Under the pieces are notes generated by a model. It did not search any database, had not been told where the DNA came from, and was given only the letters and a program-made list of their open reading frames with translations. Shown here one piece after another: positions 47,692 through 56,834 of a stretch of DNA of 64,000 nt. Every line of letters begins with the position of its first letter. Within the stretch, counting starts at the first letter, position 1. The position numbers and the translations under genes were made by a program. Source of the stretch: Psychrobacter sp. PL19 (GTDB lineage: Bacteria; Pseudomonadota; Gammaproteobacteria; Pseudomonadales; Moraxellaceae); contig NZ_JAGING010000001.1 in NCBI RefSeq assembly GCF_017875835.1, forward strand, positions 248,001-312,000. The letters run 5' to 3'.

Positions 47692-47907
47692 ATGCCTGCA
47701 GTTAAGGTTAAAGAAAACGAACCAGTTGATATCGCTATCCGCCGTTTTAAGCGTGCCTGTGAAAAAGCCGGTGTCTTATCAGACGTGCGTAAGCGTGAGT
47801 TTTATGAAAAACCAACGCAAGAGCGTAAGCGCAAAAAAGCAGCTGCCGTAAAGCGTTATAAGAAAAAATTACAACGCGAAACTATCCGTACCACGCGTAT
47901 GTATTAA
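47692..47907 (+). CDS. rpsU: 30S ribosomal protein S21
   Basis: A 71-residue basic protein. [42 protein letters not shown] followed by a Lys/Arg-rich tail is the full S21 sequence type. AAGGAG precedes the ATG. It is involved in mRNA selection at initiation. A terminator follows at 48033-48069. Confidence 0.98.
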   Translation: MPAVKVKENEPVDIAIRRFKRACEKAGVLSDVRKREFYEKPTQERKRKKAAAVKRYKKKLQRETIRTTRMY

Positions 47908-48032
47908 TCGTTTATAACGATTACAGTTTAAGCTTTTCAGTTTAGTATTTGAAACCTTTAAACTAACTGCTAATCTCTAAATATTTTGAGACTTGACAGA
48001 CTAATAAAATTATTCGCAATACTGATATACTA

Positions 48033-48069
48033 ACGCCACTGCTATCTATTGATATCAGTGGCGTTTTTT
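48033..48069 (+). terminator. Rho-independent terminator after rpsU
   Basis: ACGCCACTG / CAGTGGCGT, 9-bp stem with a 14-nt loop, then six T. Confidence 0.88.
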
Positions 48070-48180
48070 GTGCTACAATTTTTATTATTACCTCTATTTA
48101 AGAAGCTGTCATTACCAAGCTTGCTCTCATCAATCCGCTGTCATATAAAACCTATTAACCCATAAGGAATAATAATAGCC

Positions 48181-48630
48181 ATGAGCCCACTCAAACAACA
48201 TTTAGCAGACACTATCATAAAGTCTATGAAAGCGCGCGAGATTGAGCGTGTTAAAGTATTGCGTAATGTGCAAGCGGTCATCAAGCAAATCGAGATCGAT
48301 CGTCGTACGGGACTTGATGATGCTGACGTATTAGAAGTGCTACAAAAACAGCTCAAACAGCGCCATGAGTCATTGACTATTTTTACTGAAAATGACCGTG
48401 AGGATTTGGCGACCAAAGAGCAGTTTGAAATTGATATCATTAACGAATTTATGCCCAAACAAATGGATGACGCCGAGCTTTCAGTTTTAGTGAACGCTGA
48501 AATTGCAAAACAAGGCGCAACCTCAATGCGTGATATGGGTAGTGTCATGGCCGTGCTAAAAGATAAAGCCGCTGGTCGTGCTGATCCTGCGTTGATATCG
48601 AAACTCGTGAAACAAGCACTCCAAGGTTAA
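48181..48630 (+). CDS. yqeY: GatB/YqeY domain protein
   Basis: A 149-residue cytosolic protein. MSPLKQHLADTIIKSMKAREIERVKVLRNVQAVIKQIEID, then EVLQKQLKQRHESLTIF, EFMPKQMDDAELSVLV and DMGSVMAVLKDKAAGRADPALISKLVKQAL follow the YqeY pattern, related to the tail domain of GatB. It probably helps tRNA-dependent amidation or another tRNA function; the exact role is not known. The position after rpsU is conserved. Confidence 0.93.
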   Translation: MSPLKQHLADTIIKSMKAREIERVKVLRNVQAVIKQIEIDRRTGLDDADVLEVLQKQLKQRHESLTIFTENDREDLATKEQFEIDIINEFMPKQMDDAELSVLVNAEIAKQGATSMRDMGSVMAVLKDKAAGRADPALISKLVKQALQG

Positions 48631-48649
48631 AGCCTTATCAAAGCTTGGG

Positions 48650-48716
48650 CACGGCAAGCAAGAAAAACTTATGCCAGCAGTAGGTTATGTATCGATATTA
48701 CTTTTTATTGACTACA
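48650..48716. mobile_element. MITE-like repeat, copy D (right half only)
   Basis: CACGGCAAGCAAGAAAAAC, TATGCCAGCAGTAGGTTATG and the right flank TCGATATTACTTTTTATTGA match copy B almost base for base, but the left half is absent. The break lies 20 bp after the yqeY stop. Confidence 0.8.
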
Positions 48717-48774
48717 TGACTTTTAGTATCAAGTTTCAACGCGCCCTATATTCAAGCCATTAAAATATGCAAAC

Positions 48775-48808
48775 AACCGCTTAAAGCTTATAGTTTTTAG
48801 CGGTTTTT
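48775..48808 (+). terminator. Possible yqeY terminator overlapping the end of the protease gene
   Basis: AACCGCT / AGCGGTT with a 17-nt loop and a T-run, reading on the plus strand. It overlaps the 3' end of the convergent gene. Confidence 0.4.
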
Positions 48809-50388
48809 ACGGCTCTAATTTCTGCATTAATACTCGCTAATAACGGACGGGCACTAGTGGCTTGCGCCGTAGTTTGCATCTGTTCAGTCAGCTGCTTTGC
48901 TTGAGTAAGTGATATGAGTGCCGCGTCATAACGCCCACTCCATAGCTGATCATGACTGCGATAACGTAGCGCATTAATAGTCGCAATATGTGCGATTTGC
49001 GGTGAAGCGGTGGTTTTGGCTAATTTCTCATTAGCTAATTGCAGACTCTGCCAGGCATAGCGATCGCTTGGCTGCTGCTCGGTCAGCGGTTTTAGCAATG
49101 CTTGTGCTTGGATAGGCTGATTGCTATTGGTCAGCGCTTCTGCTAAATAGAGGCGTAAGTCACGGCGCTCAGGATAAAGACGCTGCTGACGCTGTAATAC
49201 CTCAGCGGCCTGCTGCCATTTATCTTGTTCACTCAGTATTTGACTATGTGTGATAGACAAGAGAGGCTCTAATACTTGCCGCTGCGCACTTGGCAAGGCA
49301 GTGAGCTCGCTCATAACCTCATTAGCCTCTTCAAAGCGCTGTTGCTCACCGTACCAATGCATTAAGGCAATTTTTGCCCCCAAGCTGTTCTTCGCTGCGG
49401 TCGTTAGCGCGGTTTTTGAAACATGCTTACCGGTACTTTGTACCCGCCAATAGAGCAAGTCAAATAAAGCTTGATGGCGCTGCTGCTGATTTAATGACAG
49501 TGAAGGATAACGCTGAGCACGACTTTGCGCTTCACTTAGACGCTCATTACTTAGAGGATGCGAGCGCACAAAGCTCGGTAAAAATCGATTTTCAATTTGA
49601 TTGAGCTGACTTTGTTGATTCAGCGTGGTGAAGAACCGCGGCATCGCCCGAGGATCGTAGCCAGCTTGAGTCATTATCTGCATGCCCACCCGATCAGCCT
49701 CACGCTCATTACTACGGCTAAAGGCCATGCTAGTATTCATCGCCAGGGTTTGGCTACCCATCATCACTGCCGCGGCAGCATCTCCATCAACTGCCGCTGC
49801 CGCAATAGCCGCCAATATTCCGCCTACTTGCATGAGTAAAGCTTTTTGACGCTCATCTGCCGCAAATTCATAATGCCGCTGGCTGATATGCGCGACCTCA
49901 TGCGCCACTACGCTAGAGAGCTCGTCCATACTGCCTGCAGCCAATATCGTGCCTGTATTAATACCAATAACACCACCCGGCGCGGCAAACGCGTTAATAC
50001 TGGGATTATCGATGATCACTAGTGCTAATGGTGCCTGCTGCCGTGCTTGCGCGTTGAGTCGCCAAGTGATGCCTTGTACGGTTTCTTGAATCCAAGGGTC
50101 ATGTTCCATCTTGACGCGGCCGTTAATATTTTGTAGTGACCATTCGCCAATGAGCTTATTTTGATACTGTTCATTGAAACTTAGCCCTTGACCACGCAAA
50201 CTAGGTAACGCTAATTCATCTAAATCTGATGCTTGCCAAGTACCATACGTCGAGGCAGTTACGGATGGCGCTGATGATGAAGGCAAAGGCGCAGCCTGGC
50301 TATAATTACTCGCTAATGCTGCAATCGCCAATAACACTGTGGAGAAGCCTGCTGACAAGCGTATTGATGATCCTAATGATAAAAACAT
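48781..50388 (-). CDS. bepA: M48-family periplasmic metalloprotease with TPR-like tail (BepA-like)
   Basis: A 535-residue protein. The signal segment (FSTVLLAIAALASNYSQA, to about residue 32) directs export. The zinc protease domain has HEVAH at 163-167 and the downstream glutamate in SNEREADRVGMQIM. The C-terminal 230 residues are helical with TPR-like pairs. The layout is that of BepA/YfgC, which assists or degrades stalled LptD and BAM clients in the outer membrane. The ATG at 50388 is preferred to an upstream TTG at 50490, which would bury the signal peptide. Confidence 0.88.
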   Translation of the reverse strand: MFLSLGSSIRLSAGFSTVLLAIAALASNYSQAAPLPSSSAPSVTASTYGTWQASDLDELALPSLRGQGLSFNEQYQNKLIGEWSLQNINGRVKMEHDPWIQETVQGITWRLNAQARQQAPLALVIIDNPSINAFAAPGGVIGINTGTILAAGSMDELSSVVAHEVAHISQRHYEFAADERQKALLMQVGGILAAIAAAAVDGDAAAAVMMGSQTLAMNTSMAFSRSNEREADRVGMQIMTQAGYDPRAMPRFFTTLNQQSQLNQIENRFLPSFVRSHPLSNERLSEAQSRAQRYPSLSLNQQQRHQALFDLLYWRVQSTGKHVSKTALTTAAKNSLGAKIALMHWYGEQQRFEEANEVMSELTALPSAQRQVLEPLLSITHSQILSEQDKWQQAAEVLQRQQRLYPERRDLRLYLAEALTNSNQPIQAQALLKPLTEQQPSDRYAWQSLQLANEKLAKTTASPQIAHIATINALRYRSHDQLWSGRYDAALISLTQAKQLTEQMQTTAQATSARPLLASINAEIRAVKTAKNYKL

Positions 50389-50888
50389 TGGTAGCCGCCC
50401 GTTACCTTGTCGATATACAGGCGACTGCGCATTGCTTCGATGCTTATCGTATGGGCCTTTGTCTATAGACTGACAATTAAAATAGTACAATTGCGTATCC
50501 TATGCGATTATTTATAACCGGGTTAGTTATAACGCGATTAGTTATAAGGTCAGTTTCGACTATACGAGCTTGTCGCTATGAGGTCAATTCTAGTATGAGC
50601 TTGACTACCAATGTCTAAGCAGTGCGTCACTCTTGTGCAACATTGCTATGCGATGCTTTTGGCCTGTAGCAACAGTTGGCCTACTATTTTTATCCTGTCT
50701 TTATTGCAGCTGACTTTCGTATTGGCTGTCCTTTTATTCTAACTTACACAGTCATAGTAATGACAACTGCAAACAGCTGCAATTGCTAAGCGCTGATTTG
50801 TTATGATAGTAAATCTATAACACCGCTATTATGAAAATCAAATATTCAACACTGAGTATTAAAAGTTAATATGATAAAGGTATCATTT
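50389..50888. other. Divergent promoter region bepA / TusA-like gene
   Basis: About 500 bp, no gene supported. It contains short repeats (TTAGTTATAA at 50521 and 50537) and a distant 10-bp inverted pair ATTGCAGCTG / CAGCTGCAAT (about 50702 and 50774). Confidence 0.5.
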
Positions 50889-51389
50889 ATGTCTGTTGCT
50901 AACGATTCATCAACCACCATGCACGCGCCTTATCAATTAAGTCTGGCGCAGACATTACCTAAGTCTGAGCAATGTAATATTACCTCATTGCTAACCTTAT
51001 TGCCGACTGGCTTATTAACCGCTGGCTCATTAACTAATAAGTATATTAAAGATATCCAGCTAGACGGTGATGACGGGCAAAAAATAGCGTCTATTACTAT
51101 CAAAAACCTAGTAGATGGACGCGGACTTGCCTGTCCAATGCCATTATTGAAGACTAAAGTGGCATTGCGCGGTGTGGCAACCGGCGAATCACTATACGTG
51201 GTTGCCACCGACCCTAACTCTCAAGCTGACATCATCGCATTTTGTCAGCAAACTCAGCAAACAGCTATGGCTGACACTCTATTATTATTAATTAATCAGG
51301 TGACTGACAGTTCAGTCACTGGTAGCGCCTCTACTCAAACGCTCGATACAATATTTCACTTCATCATTACTAAAACTGATAGCAACTAA
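50889..51389 (+). CDS. TusA/SirA-like sulfur-carrier family protein with N-terminal extension
   Basis: A 166-residue protein. Residues 74-130 match the TusA family: VDGRGLACPMPLLKTKVALRGVATGESLYVVATDPNSQADIIAFC. Cys82 sits in the family's CPxP-type motif (CPMP). True TusA is about 80 residues; here about 70 extra N-terminal and 35 C-terminal residues flank the domain, and the N-terminal part resembles no family I know. Sulfur-relay chemistry is inferred from the conserved cysteine only. The start at 50889 has AAAGG 8 nt upstream. rpoH follows by 103 bp. Confidence 0.8.
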   Translation: MSVANDSSTTMHAPYQLSLAQTLPKSEQCNITSLLTLLPTGLLTAGSLTNKYIKDIQLDGDDGQKIASITIKNLVDGRGLACPMPLLKTKVALRGVATGESLYVVATDPNSQADIIAFCQQTQQTAMADTLLLLINQVTDSSVTGSASTQTLDTIFHFIITKTDSN

Positions 51390-51492
51390 GTAACGCTATC
51401 CTTTACAATTAAGATAACGACATCTTTTAAGATAGAGAAATCTTTCATCGACAACTTTGCTTACTTATTCAATTTTAATCAAGGTCAAGAAT

Positions 51493-52527
51493 ATGGCTAC
51501 TGACTCGACGACGACATCGCAAAGTAATGACCCGCAAAATGGCAATAGTCCTGCTACTGAAACCAACCCAGCCCGGGAAGCGGCGCTGAAGGCAGCAGCA
51601 CAGCGCCCACCTTATGATGCCAGTGCGCTCGAAGACACTAGTACACGTGACTTAGTGCCTGCCATGCCTACGCACTTATCTGCGCCTGGAGTGAATGTAG
51701 GTGCCTATATCAACACTGTACACCAAATCCCAATTTTGACCCCCACCCAAGAGCAAGAGCTAGCACACCGCTATTATGACGAAGGCGATGTTGAGGCTGC
51801 GCGCTTATTGGTGATGTCCCATCTACGTTTTGTCATTCATATTGCTCGCAGTTATTCTGGCTATGGCTTACCGCAAGCCGATTTGATTCAAGAAGGCAAC
51901 TTGGGTTTGATGAAGGCAGTCAAACGCTTTGATCCCAATAAAGGCGTACGCTTGGTCTCCTTTGCAGTGCATTGGATTAAAGCTGAAATTCATGAGTTTG
52001 TGATTCGTAACTGGCGTATTGTCAAAGTGGCGACCACGAAAGCCCATCGTAAATTATTCTTTAATCTACGCAGTTTAAAGAAGACCAACAATCAGCTAAC
52101 CTTAGAAGAAGCGGATGCTATTGCTCAAGATCTTAATGTTACCCGTAAGCAGGTCCTAGAGATGGAGTCGCGCCTGACCTCTTATGATGCCTCATTCGAG
52201 ACCCAATCTAGTGATGATGACGATGGCCGTTATGCCCCGCAGTTGTTCTTAGAAGATGGAATCGATCCTGCCGAAATGGTGGAGGAGTCTGATTGGGAAG
52301 AGAATAATTCTTCAGCCCTGATCGCCGCCATGGATACGCTAGATGATCGCTCACGTGATATCGTTGAGCAGCGCTGGCTTACCGAGCAAAAATCTACTTT
52401 ACACGAATTGGCGGCCGTCTATTCGATATCCGCAGAACGGGTACGTCAAATCGAAAAAAATGCTATGGATAAAATCCGCGATGCAATGACCATCGAAAGT
52501 GTCATCTTACCGGATGACATACAGTAG
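51493..52527 (+). CDS. rpoH: RNA polymerase heat-shock sigma factor RpoH (sigma-32)
   Basis: A 344-residue sigma-70 family factor. Conserved region 2 has LVMSHLRFVIHIARSYSGYGLPQADLIQEGNLGLMKAVKRFDP, then VRLVSFAVHWIKAEIHEFVIRNWRIVKVATTKAHRKLFFNLR, which includes the RpoH box. Region 4.2 is STLHELAAVYSISAERVRQIEKNAMDKIR. The first 65 residues, Asn/Thr/Ala-rich, exceed the about 285-residue E. coli protein. The ATG at 51493 has AAGG 8 nt upstream. It directs transcription of chaperone and protease genes under heat stress. Confidence 0.96.
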   Translation: MATDSTTTSQSNDPQNGNSPATETNPAREAALKAAAQRPPYDASALEDTSTRDLVPAMPTHLSAPGVNVGAYINTVHQIPILTPTQEQELAHRYYDEGDVEAARLLVMSHLRFVIHIARSYSGYGLPQADLIQEGNLGLMKAVKRFDPNKGVRLVSFAVHWIKAEIHEFVIRNWRIVKVATTKAHRKLFFNLRSLKKTNNQLTLEEADAIAQDLNVTRKQVLEMESRLTSYDASFETQSSDDDDGRYAPQLFLEDGIDPAEMVEESDWEENNSSALIAAMDTLDDRSRDIVEQRWLTEQKSTLHELAAVYSISAERVRQIEKNAMDKIRDAMTIESVILPDDIQ

Positions 52528-52638
52528 ATAGCTATTAGCATTAGATCGCTACTAAATCGCTACTAAGTAGTCAGCAAATAGCTAGTAAATACGACTAGGT
52601 AATTGACTATAAATCCATTAAATATTAAGAGTTTGACG

Positions 52639-53013
52639 ATGGTAAATTGGATAGGTATTGCGGCGATTAATATGGCCATTGCCGTGGCTCTAGGCGCATT
52701 TGGAGCCCATGGTCTAAAGAATATGGTTAATACCCAGCAGCTCGAATGGTGGCATACCGCAACGCTTTATCTATTCGTGCACGCGCTTGGGTTATTGCTT
52801 GTCGGCTTACTGATTCGATTAAACTATGCTACCCAAACGACTGCCTGGCTGCTACAAATTGGGGTCATTATCTTCGCTGGTAGCTTATACGCGATGACGC
52901 TCGGTGCGCCGCGCTGGTTTGGTGCTATTACGCCTATTGGTGGTGTTACAATGATTGCAGGCTGGGTGTGGCTAGCGGTAACGACATTCCGCTTGGGTAA
53001 TTCTGTGGGCTGA
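52639..53013 (+). CDS. DUF423 small membrane protein
   Basis: A 124-residue protein with four hydrophobic helices. NMAIAVALGAFGAHGLKN and the later LYAMTLGAPRWFGAITPIGGVTMIAGWVWL are the DUF423 (YgdD/YwdK) signatures. Function unknown. The ATG at 52639 has a weak AAGAG upstream; a TTG at 52603 is a worse alternative. It lies between rpoH and thiS. Confidence 0.88.
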   Translation: MVNWIGIAAINMAIAVALGAFGAHGLKNMVNTQQLEWWHTATLYLFVHALGLLLVGLLIRLNYATQTTAWLLQIGVIIFAGSLYAMTLGAPRWFGAITPIGGVTMIAGWVWLAVTTFRLGNSVG

Positions 53014-53098
53014 ATATTCTATAAATTAAATACTGAAATAGGTAATAGGTTCAAAGCACTCAATGAAGAGCACTTTAAACAATTAGGAAGCAAGCATT

Positions 53099-53299
53099 AT
53101 GAGTACTATTAGCGTTAATGGCAGAACCTTACAGACAACGCATCAAACCGTGCAGTTAGTGGTTAACGAGCTTGGGCTTAGTAAAGGTCGCTATGCGGTT
53201 GAAGTTGACGGTGAACTTATTCCTAAGAGCGAGCTGAGTCAACTACGAATTATTGAAGGTATGAACATCGAGGTAGTACAAGCAGTGGGTGGTGGCTAG
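53099..53299 (+). CDS. thiS: Sulfur carrier protein ThiS
   Basis: A 66-residue ubiquitin-like protein ending VVQAVGGG, whose C-terminal Gly-Gly is adenylated by ThiF and turned into the thiocarboxylate used by ThiG. ISVNGRT at the start and ELSQLRIIEGMNIEVVQAVGGG at the end are typical. thiG is 24 kb away. A terminator follows 42 bp downstream. Confidence 0.93.
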   Translation: MSTISVNGRTLQTTHQTVQLVVNELGLSKGRYAVEVDGELIPKSELSQLRIIEGMNIEVVQAVGGG

Positions 53300-53722
53300 T
53301 TGGTAAGGTATGACTGCTTTTTAGTTTATAACACCTCGTAAAAAAAGACCTCAAACGTATTGCACGTCTGAGGTCTTTTTTCTTAGTAAGGATTAAGTGT
53401 AAGGGTTACGTTTCTAAGGGTAAAAAGCTCACGTTAAATAAACCTAATCCAATTAACTGACTTGTTAAGATGGTTTATCGCCATAACAACTGTGACTTTA
53501 TTTTTATAATTATCGACAGTTACTATTGCTACTAAATGCACGTTAACAAATCGGCCAAATGATTAAATATTACTTGTCTTTAATAGTTTTCTATTTTTTA
53601 ATGACTTAACTTTTTAACGACTCCCTATTTTCTAATGACTTTCTATTTAAATCTATTTAAATTTAAGGTAGCTTCTTTAATGGCTTCTTGTTGTCTCTAC
53701 CTAGCTTAGGACAGTACCAAGC
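53300..53722. other. Intergenic region between thiS and hpf
   Basis: About 420 bp between convergent genes. Apart from the thiS terminator it is very AT-rich, with loosely repeated TTTTTAATGACT units (53587-53645). No gene seen. Confidence 0.5.
53341..53381 (+). terminator. Strong terminator after thiS
   Basis: AAAAAAGACCTCA / TGAGGTCTTTTTT with an inner ACGT pair in the loop. The sequence is symmetrical and could work in both directions. Confidence 0.92.
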
Positions 53723-54103
53723 TTAGATAACTGGCGCAACGTCAGCAACGTCGTTGTCGGTATAACGCCCATCACGACCAGCACCTTGAACTTTTTTGCG
53801 CTCTTGTCGAGTTTTATATTTTCGTACTTGTCTATCGAGTTTGTCCGCCATTTCATTAATAGCTTTATACATATCATCATCAAGAGCTTGTACGAACATT
53901 TCTTGACCCGAGACTCGCACGATGGCTTCGGCTTTATGGCTCTTTTGACCGCCATCACTTGCGCCGCTATTGTCTAGCGATAGTATGACTTGAATACTCT
54001 GTATCTGATCAAAGTGACGCTCTACTTTGGTTAGTTTTTCACGAACCGCGGTATTCATGGCATCGGTAATGCTGATATGGTGACCACTGATAGAAACATT
54101 CAT
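53723..54103 (-). CDS. hpf: Ribosome hibernation promoting factor (HPF/YhbH family)
   Basis: A 126-residue short-type HPF that binds the 30S decoding region and promotes inactive 100S ribosomes. MNVSISGHHISITDAMNTAVREKLTKVERHFDQI and SHKAEAIVRVSGQEMFVQALDDDMYKAINEMADKLDRQVRKYKTR are family-typical. The ATG at 54103 has AAGGA 7 nt upstream; the frame is open 21 codons further. It lies downstream of rpoN on the same strand, the usual arrangement, although 574 bp separate them here. Confidence 0.95.
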   Translation of the reverse strand: MNVSISGHHISITDAMNTAVREKLTKVERHFDQIQSIQVILSLDNSGASDGGQKSHKAEAIVRVSGQEMFVQALDDDMYKAINEMADKLDRQVRKYKTRQERKKVQGAGRDGRYTDNDVADVAPVI

Positions 54104-54677
54104 ATTGTTGTCCTTGTATTTATAGCTAATAACCAACAGGTGAGTCAGCATTCCCGCCTCTTCCACCTTGCCTTATCAATAACTATCGTCAGCTTATCAA
54201 GTAATGGTAGCGTGTCCTTTTTTATCGCTGTTCCTTACTAGGGTAAATAAGCTGCTTGGTTTTTGTTATTGATATGCCTCTAATTTGTCATGAAATCTAA
54301 ATAGTAGCAAGATGGTATATTGTAATTATATGTAATAAAAACTGTTGTTTACTTTATCTTTCTATATAATCGAAAACTTTTCTTTTTTATGTTTATTTAC
54401 CTTTACGATACATTTGAGTGACCTTGACCCTATCGATAATAATAGAGTAAGTATTAAGTAATACAGCTCGCTAACCTTCATAACAATTTGATAAACATTG
54501 ATCGTATTGATGACACCAAAACGCTTAAAGTTACTCATTGATTTTCGTCATAGGCCTTTATTAATGTTTTTATATCAGTCAGCTATAGTCAATGAAAAGT
54601 AATATCGATACATGACATACTAACGAACCCGCTTGAAATGGGTCTGATTGTTGACGACAAACTATATTTTTTGTGGG
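54104..54677. other. Interval between rpoN and hpf
   Basis: About 570 bp, unusually long for this gene pair. It holds repeat fragment E (54583-54617) next to the rpoN stop and otherwise AT-rich sequence with no gene; hpf probably has its own promoter here. Confidence 0.5.
54583..54617. mobile_element. MITE-like repeat, fragment E
   Basis: CTATAGTCAATGAAAAGTAA and the following TATCGATACATGAC are the reverse complement of the right flank of copies B and D. Only this about 35-bp end is present. Confidence 0.7.
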
Positions 54678-56477
54678 TTAGTATTTTTGTTTACGCTGGG
54701 TGGATGAGCCAATATTCATAGCTTCGCGATATTTGGCAACTGTGCGCCTTGCGATATCAATACCATCTGCTAATAACTGCGCTTGTATACGACTGTCAGA
54801 TAGTGGTTTTTTAGGATTTTCATCGGCTATAAGCTGTTTAATCATAGCGCTAATAGCAGTTGAGGAAACGTCGCCATCATTACCACTGACGTGTGATGAG
54901 AAGAAATGTTTCAGCGAAAACAAACCTTGTGGGGTTAAAATAGTTTTACTGGTGGTAAGACGTGAAATCGTAGACTCGTGCAAGTCAACCTCCTCTGCGA
55001 TGTCTTTTAAAATAAGGGGTTGCATGGCGGTAGCACCATACTGCAAAAATTTCTGCTGTCGGTGCACGATACTGCTAGCAACCTTGAGTAAGTTCTGATT
55101 ACGCTCTTCAATACTACGAATGAATAGCCGCGCGTCAGTGAGGTTTTCACGTAAATATTGATTGTCTGGACTGTCATCACCACGCTTGACCAAACTAGCA
55201 TACTCTTGATTAACGCGTAATTTCGGTAAAGTTTCAGGATTAAGGCGAACGTGCCAGCCGTCCTCTAGCACCATATTGTCCACAGCACTGTTATCTATAG
55301 CACTGTTACCCATAGCATTGTTATCAGCGGTATTGTTATTAAGGTGGTTGCGACGCATGGGCGTTACCAATACATCGGGGATATCGTAGCTGGCAGGCGG
55401 TAGCGTATAGTCAGGCTGACTGCTCTGAAAAGACAATCCCGGTGCGGGATTTAAGGTGCGCAATAGACTCAGTGCTGGGGTAATATGCTCAGGTAACAGT
55501 CCGGTTAGCTCAATCAAAGCCTTAATATTGTTGCTAACCAGATGCTCACTTGCGGATAATAACGCCCGCGCAGCACTCAGATGCTCGATATCAGGATCCA
55601 GCTTCGATAACTGAATGGCCAGACACTCGTTAAGATTGCGTGCACCGACGCCTAGCGGATCACAAGACTGAATGACTCGCAGTACTGCCTCTATCTCGTC
55701 GTGTTCAACCGAGGCTTGCCACTGATAAAAGCTTGCCATAGTAGCAAAGCTTTGTAGTAGCTCATCAATATCAAGCCGAACAAACCCCATATCATCCATA
55801 GAGTCCATCAGGTAGTCTGCTATCAGCATATCCGTCTCTGAGAGACGTTTAAAATTGAGCTGCCAGCGCACATGATCTTGAATAGTAGCGCAGGTAGCGC
55901 CCTGATAACTATCAAGCTCATCGTAGTCTGAAGGTGCAACAGCGGTAGAAGCGCTGCTATTACTAAAGTTACTCGTATCAAAGCGGCTATAGTCGTTACT
56001 GTCATTAATGCTGTCATTAATACCTTGATAGTCGCTGTCATGAACATAATCATCAGTAGCGCTGTGGTCTATAACATCACCATCAATACTTGCTTGCTGC
56101 AAGCTATCGTCATAATCATTAAAGCTGTCATCATAATCACTAAACGTATCGTTAGAAGAGTTATCGTCATATTCAGTAGTATTAGGACGCTCGTCATCAT
56201 TAGTTGAGGCAGTAGATGACTCCATTGTCGTATTATTATTCCACATCTCAAGTGTCAAGGATTCGCTTAGCGGGTCTCCTACTGCATCACTACTGTCTTC
56301 ATAAGCATCTTCGTCATCCTCGACTCGTTCAAGCAGCGGATTACTATCCAGCTTGGCCTGAACCTCTTGCGCAAGCTCAAGACTAGAGAGCTGCAGCAGT
56401 TTGATGGCCTGCTGCATTTGCGGCGTGAGCTTTTGCGAAGTACTTAGCGTGGCCGCCAATCCAAATGACATACTCAT
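54678..56477 (-). CDS. rpoN: RNA polymerase sigma-54 factor RpoN
   Basis: A 599-residue sigma factor for -24/-12 promoters. Region I is glutamine/leucine-rich (LTPQMQQAIKLLQLSSLELAQEVQAKLDSNPLLE, 16-49). The core-binding region has DCDPLGVGARNLNECLAIQL-type sequence. The helix-turn-helix is ILKDIAEEVDLHESTISRLTTSK, and the RpoN box ARRTVAKYRE is at 576-585. Residues 52-190 form a very acidic Asp/Ser/Asn-rich region II with DYDDSFNDYDDS repeats, about 100 residues longer than the usual family member (about 480). Another Asn-rich patch lies near 380-400. The pilin promoters at 1065 and 1820 are likely targets. Confidence 0.96.
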   Translation of the reverse strand: MSMSFGLAATLSTSQKLTPQMQQAIKLLQLSSLELAQEVQAKLDSNPLLERVEDDEDAYEDSSDAVGDPLSESLTLEMWNNNTTMESSTASTNDDERPNTTEYDDNSSNDTFSDYDDSFNDYDDSLQQASIDGDVIDHSATDDYVHDSDYQGINDSINDSNDYSRFDTSNFSNSSASTAVAPSDYDELDSYQGATCATIQDHVRWQLNFKRLSETDMLIADYLMDSMDDMGFVRLDIDELLQSFATMASFYQWQASVEHDEIEAVLRVIQSCDPLGVGARNLNECLAIQLSKLDPDIEHLSAARALLSASEHLVSNNIKALIELTGLLPEHITPALSLLRTLNPAPGLSFQSSQPDYTLPPASYDIPDVLVTPMRRNHLNNNTADNNAMGNSAIDNSAVDNMVLEDGWHVRLNPETLPKLRVNQEYASLVKRGDDSPDNQYLRENLTDARLFIRSIEERNQNLLKVASSIVHRQQKFLQYGATAMQPLILKDIAEEVDLHESTISRLTTSKTILTPQGLFSLKHFFSSHVSGNDGDVSSTAISAMIKQLIADENPKKPLSDSRIQAQLLADGIDIARRTVAKYREAMNIGSSTQRKQKY

Positions 56478-56834
56478 AGGTAGGTTATTGCACTCCAGAA
56501 TTATTATTATTGTGATGATAAATCTGCTGACAGCTTTGATTAATAAATTTGGCTAAGGCAGTCTTGGCATCTGCAGTTTACCCAAATTTGACGGAGAGCT
56601 TAGATGCATCAGGTCATGACGATAGCATTTTTTGTCATATTTTTGCTATGATAATTTATCTCTTACCTGATAATTAAGCTTTCTTATCTTTTGTTAGTAG
56701 CAATCAGCTGAGTGGTCATTAAGAGTCAGTTCAGTTTTTAGCGACTAACAAACCCCCTCTACAGTCAGCAAAGCACATAAAAACATCAATAAATATAACC
56801 AAAGCAACGCTCATAAATATAACCGAGAAAAACT
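56478..56834. other. Divergent promoter region rpoN / amidase
   Basis: About 360 bp with no gene. AT-rich; no unambiguous promoter assigned. Confidence 0.45.
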
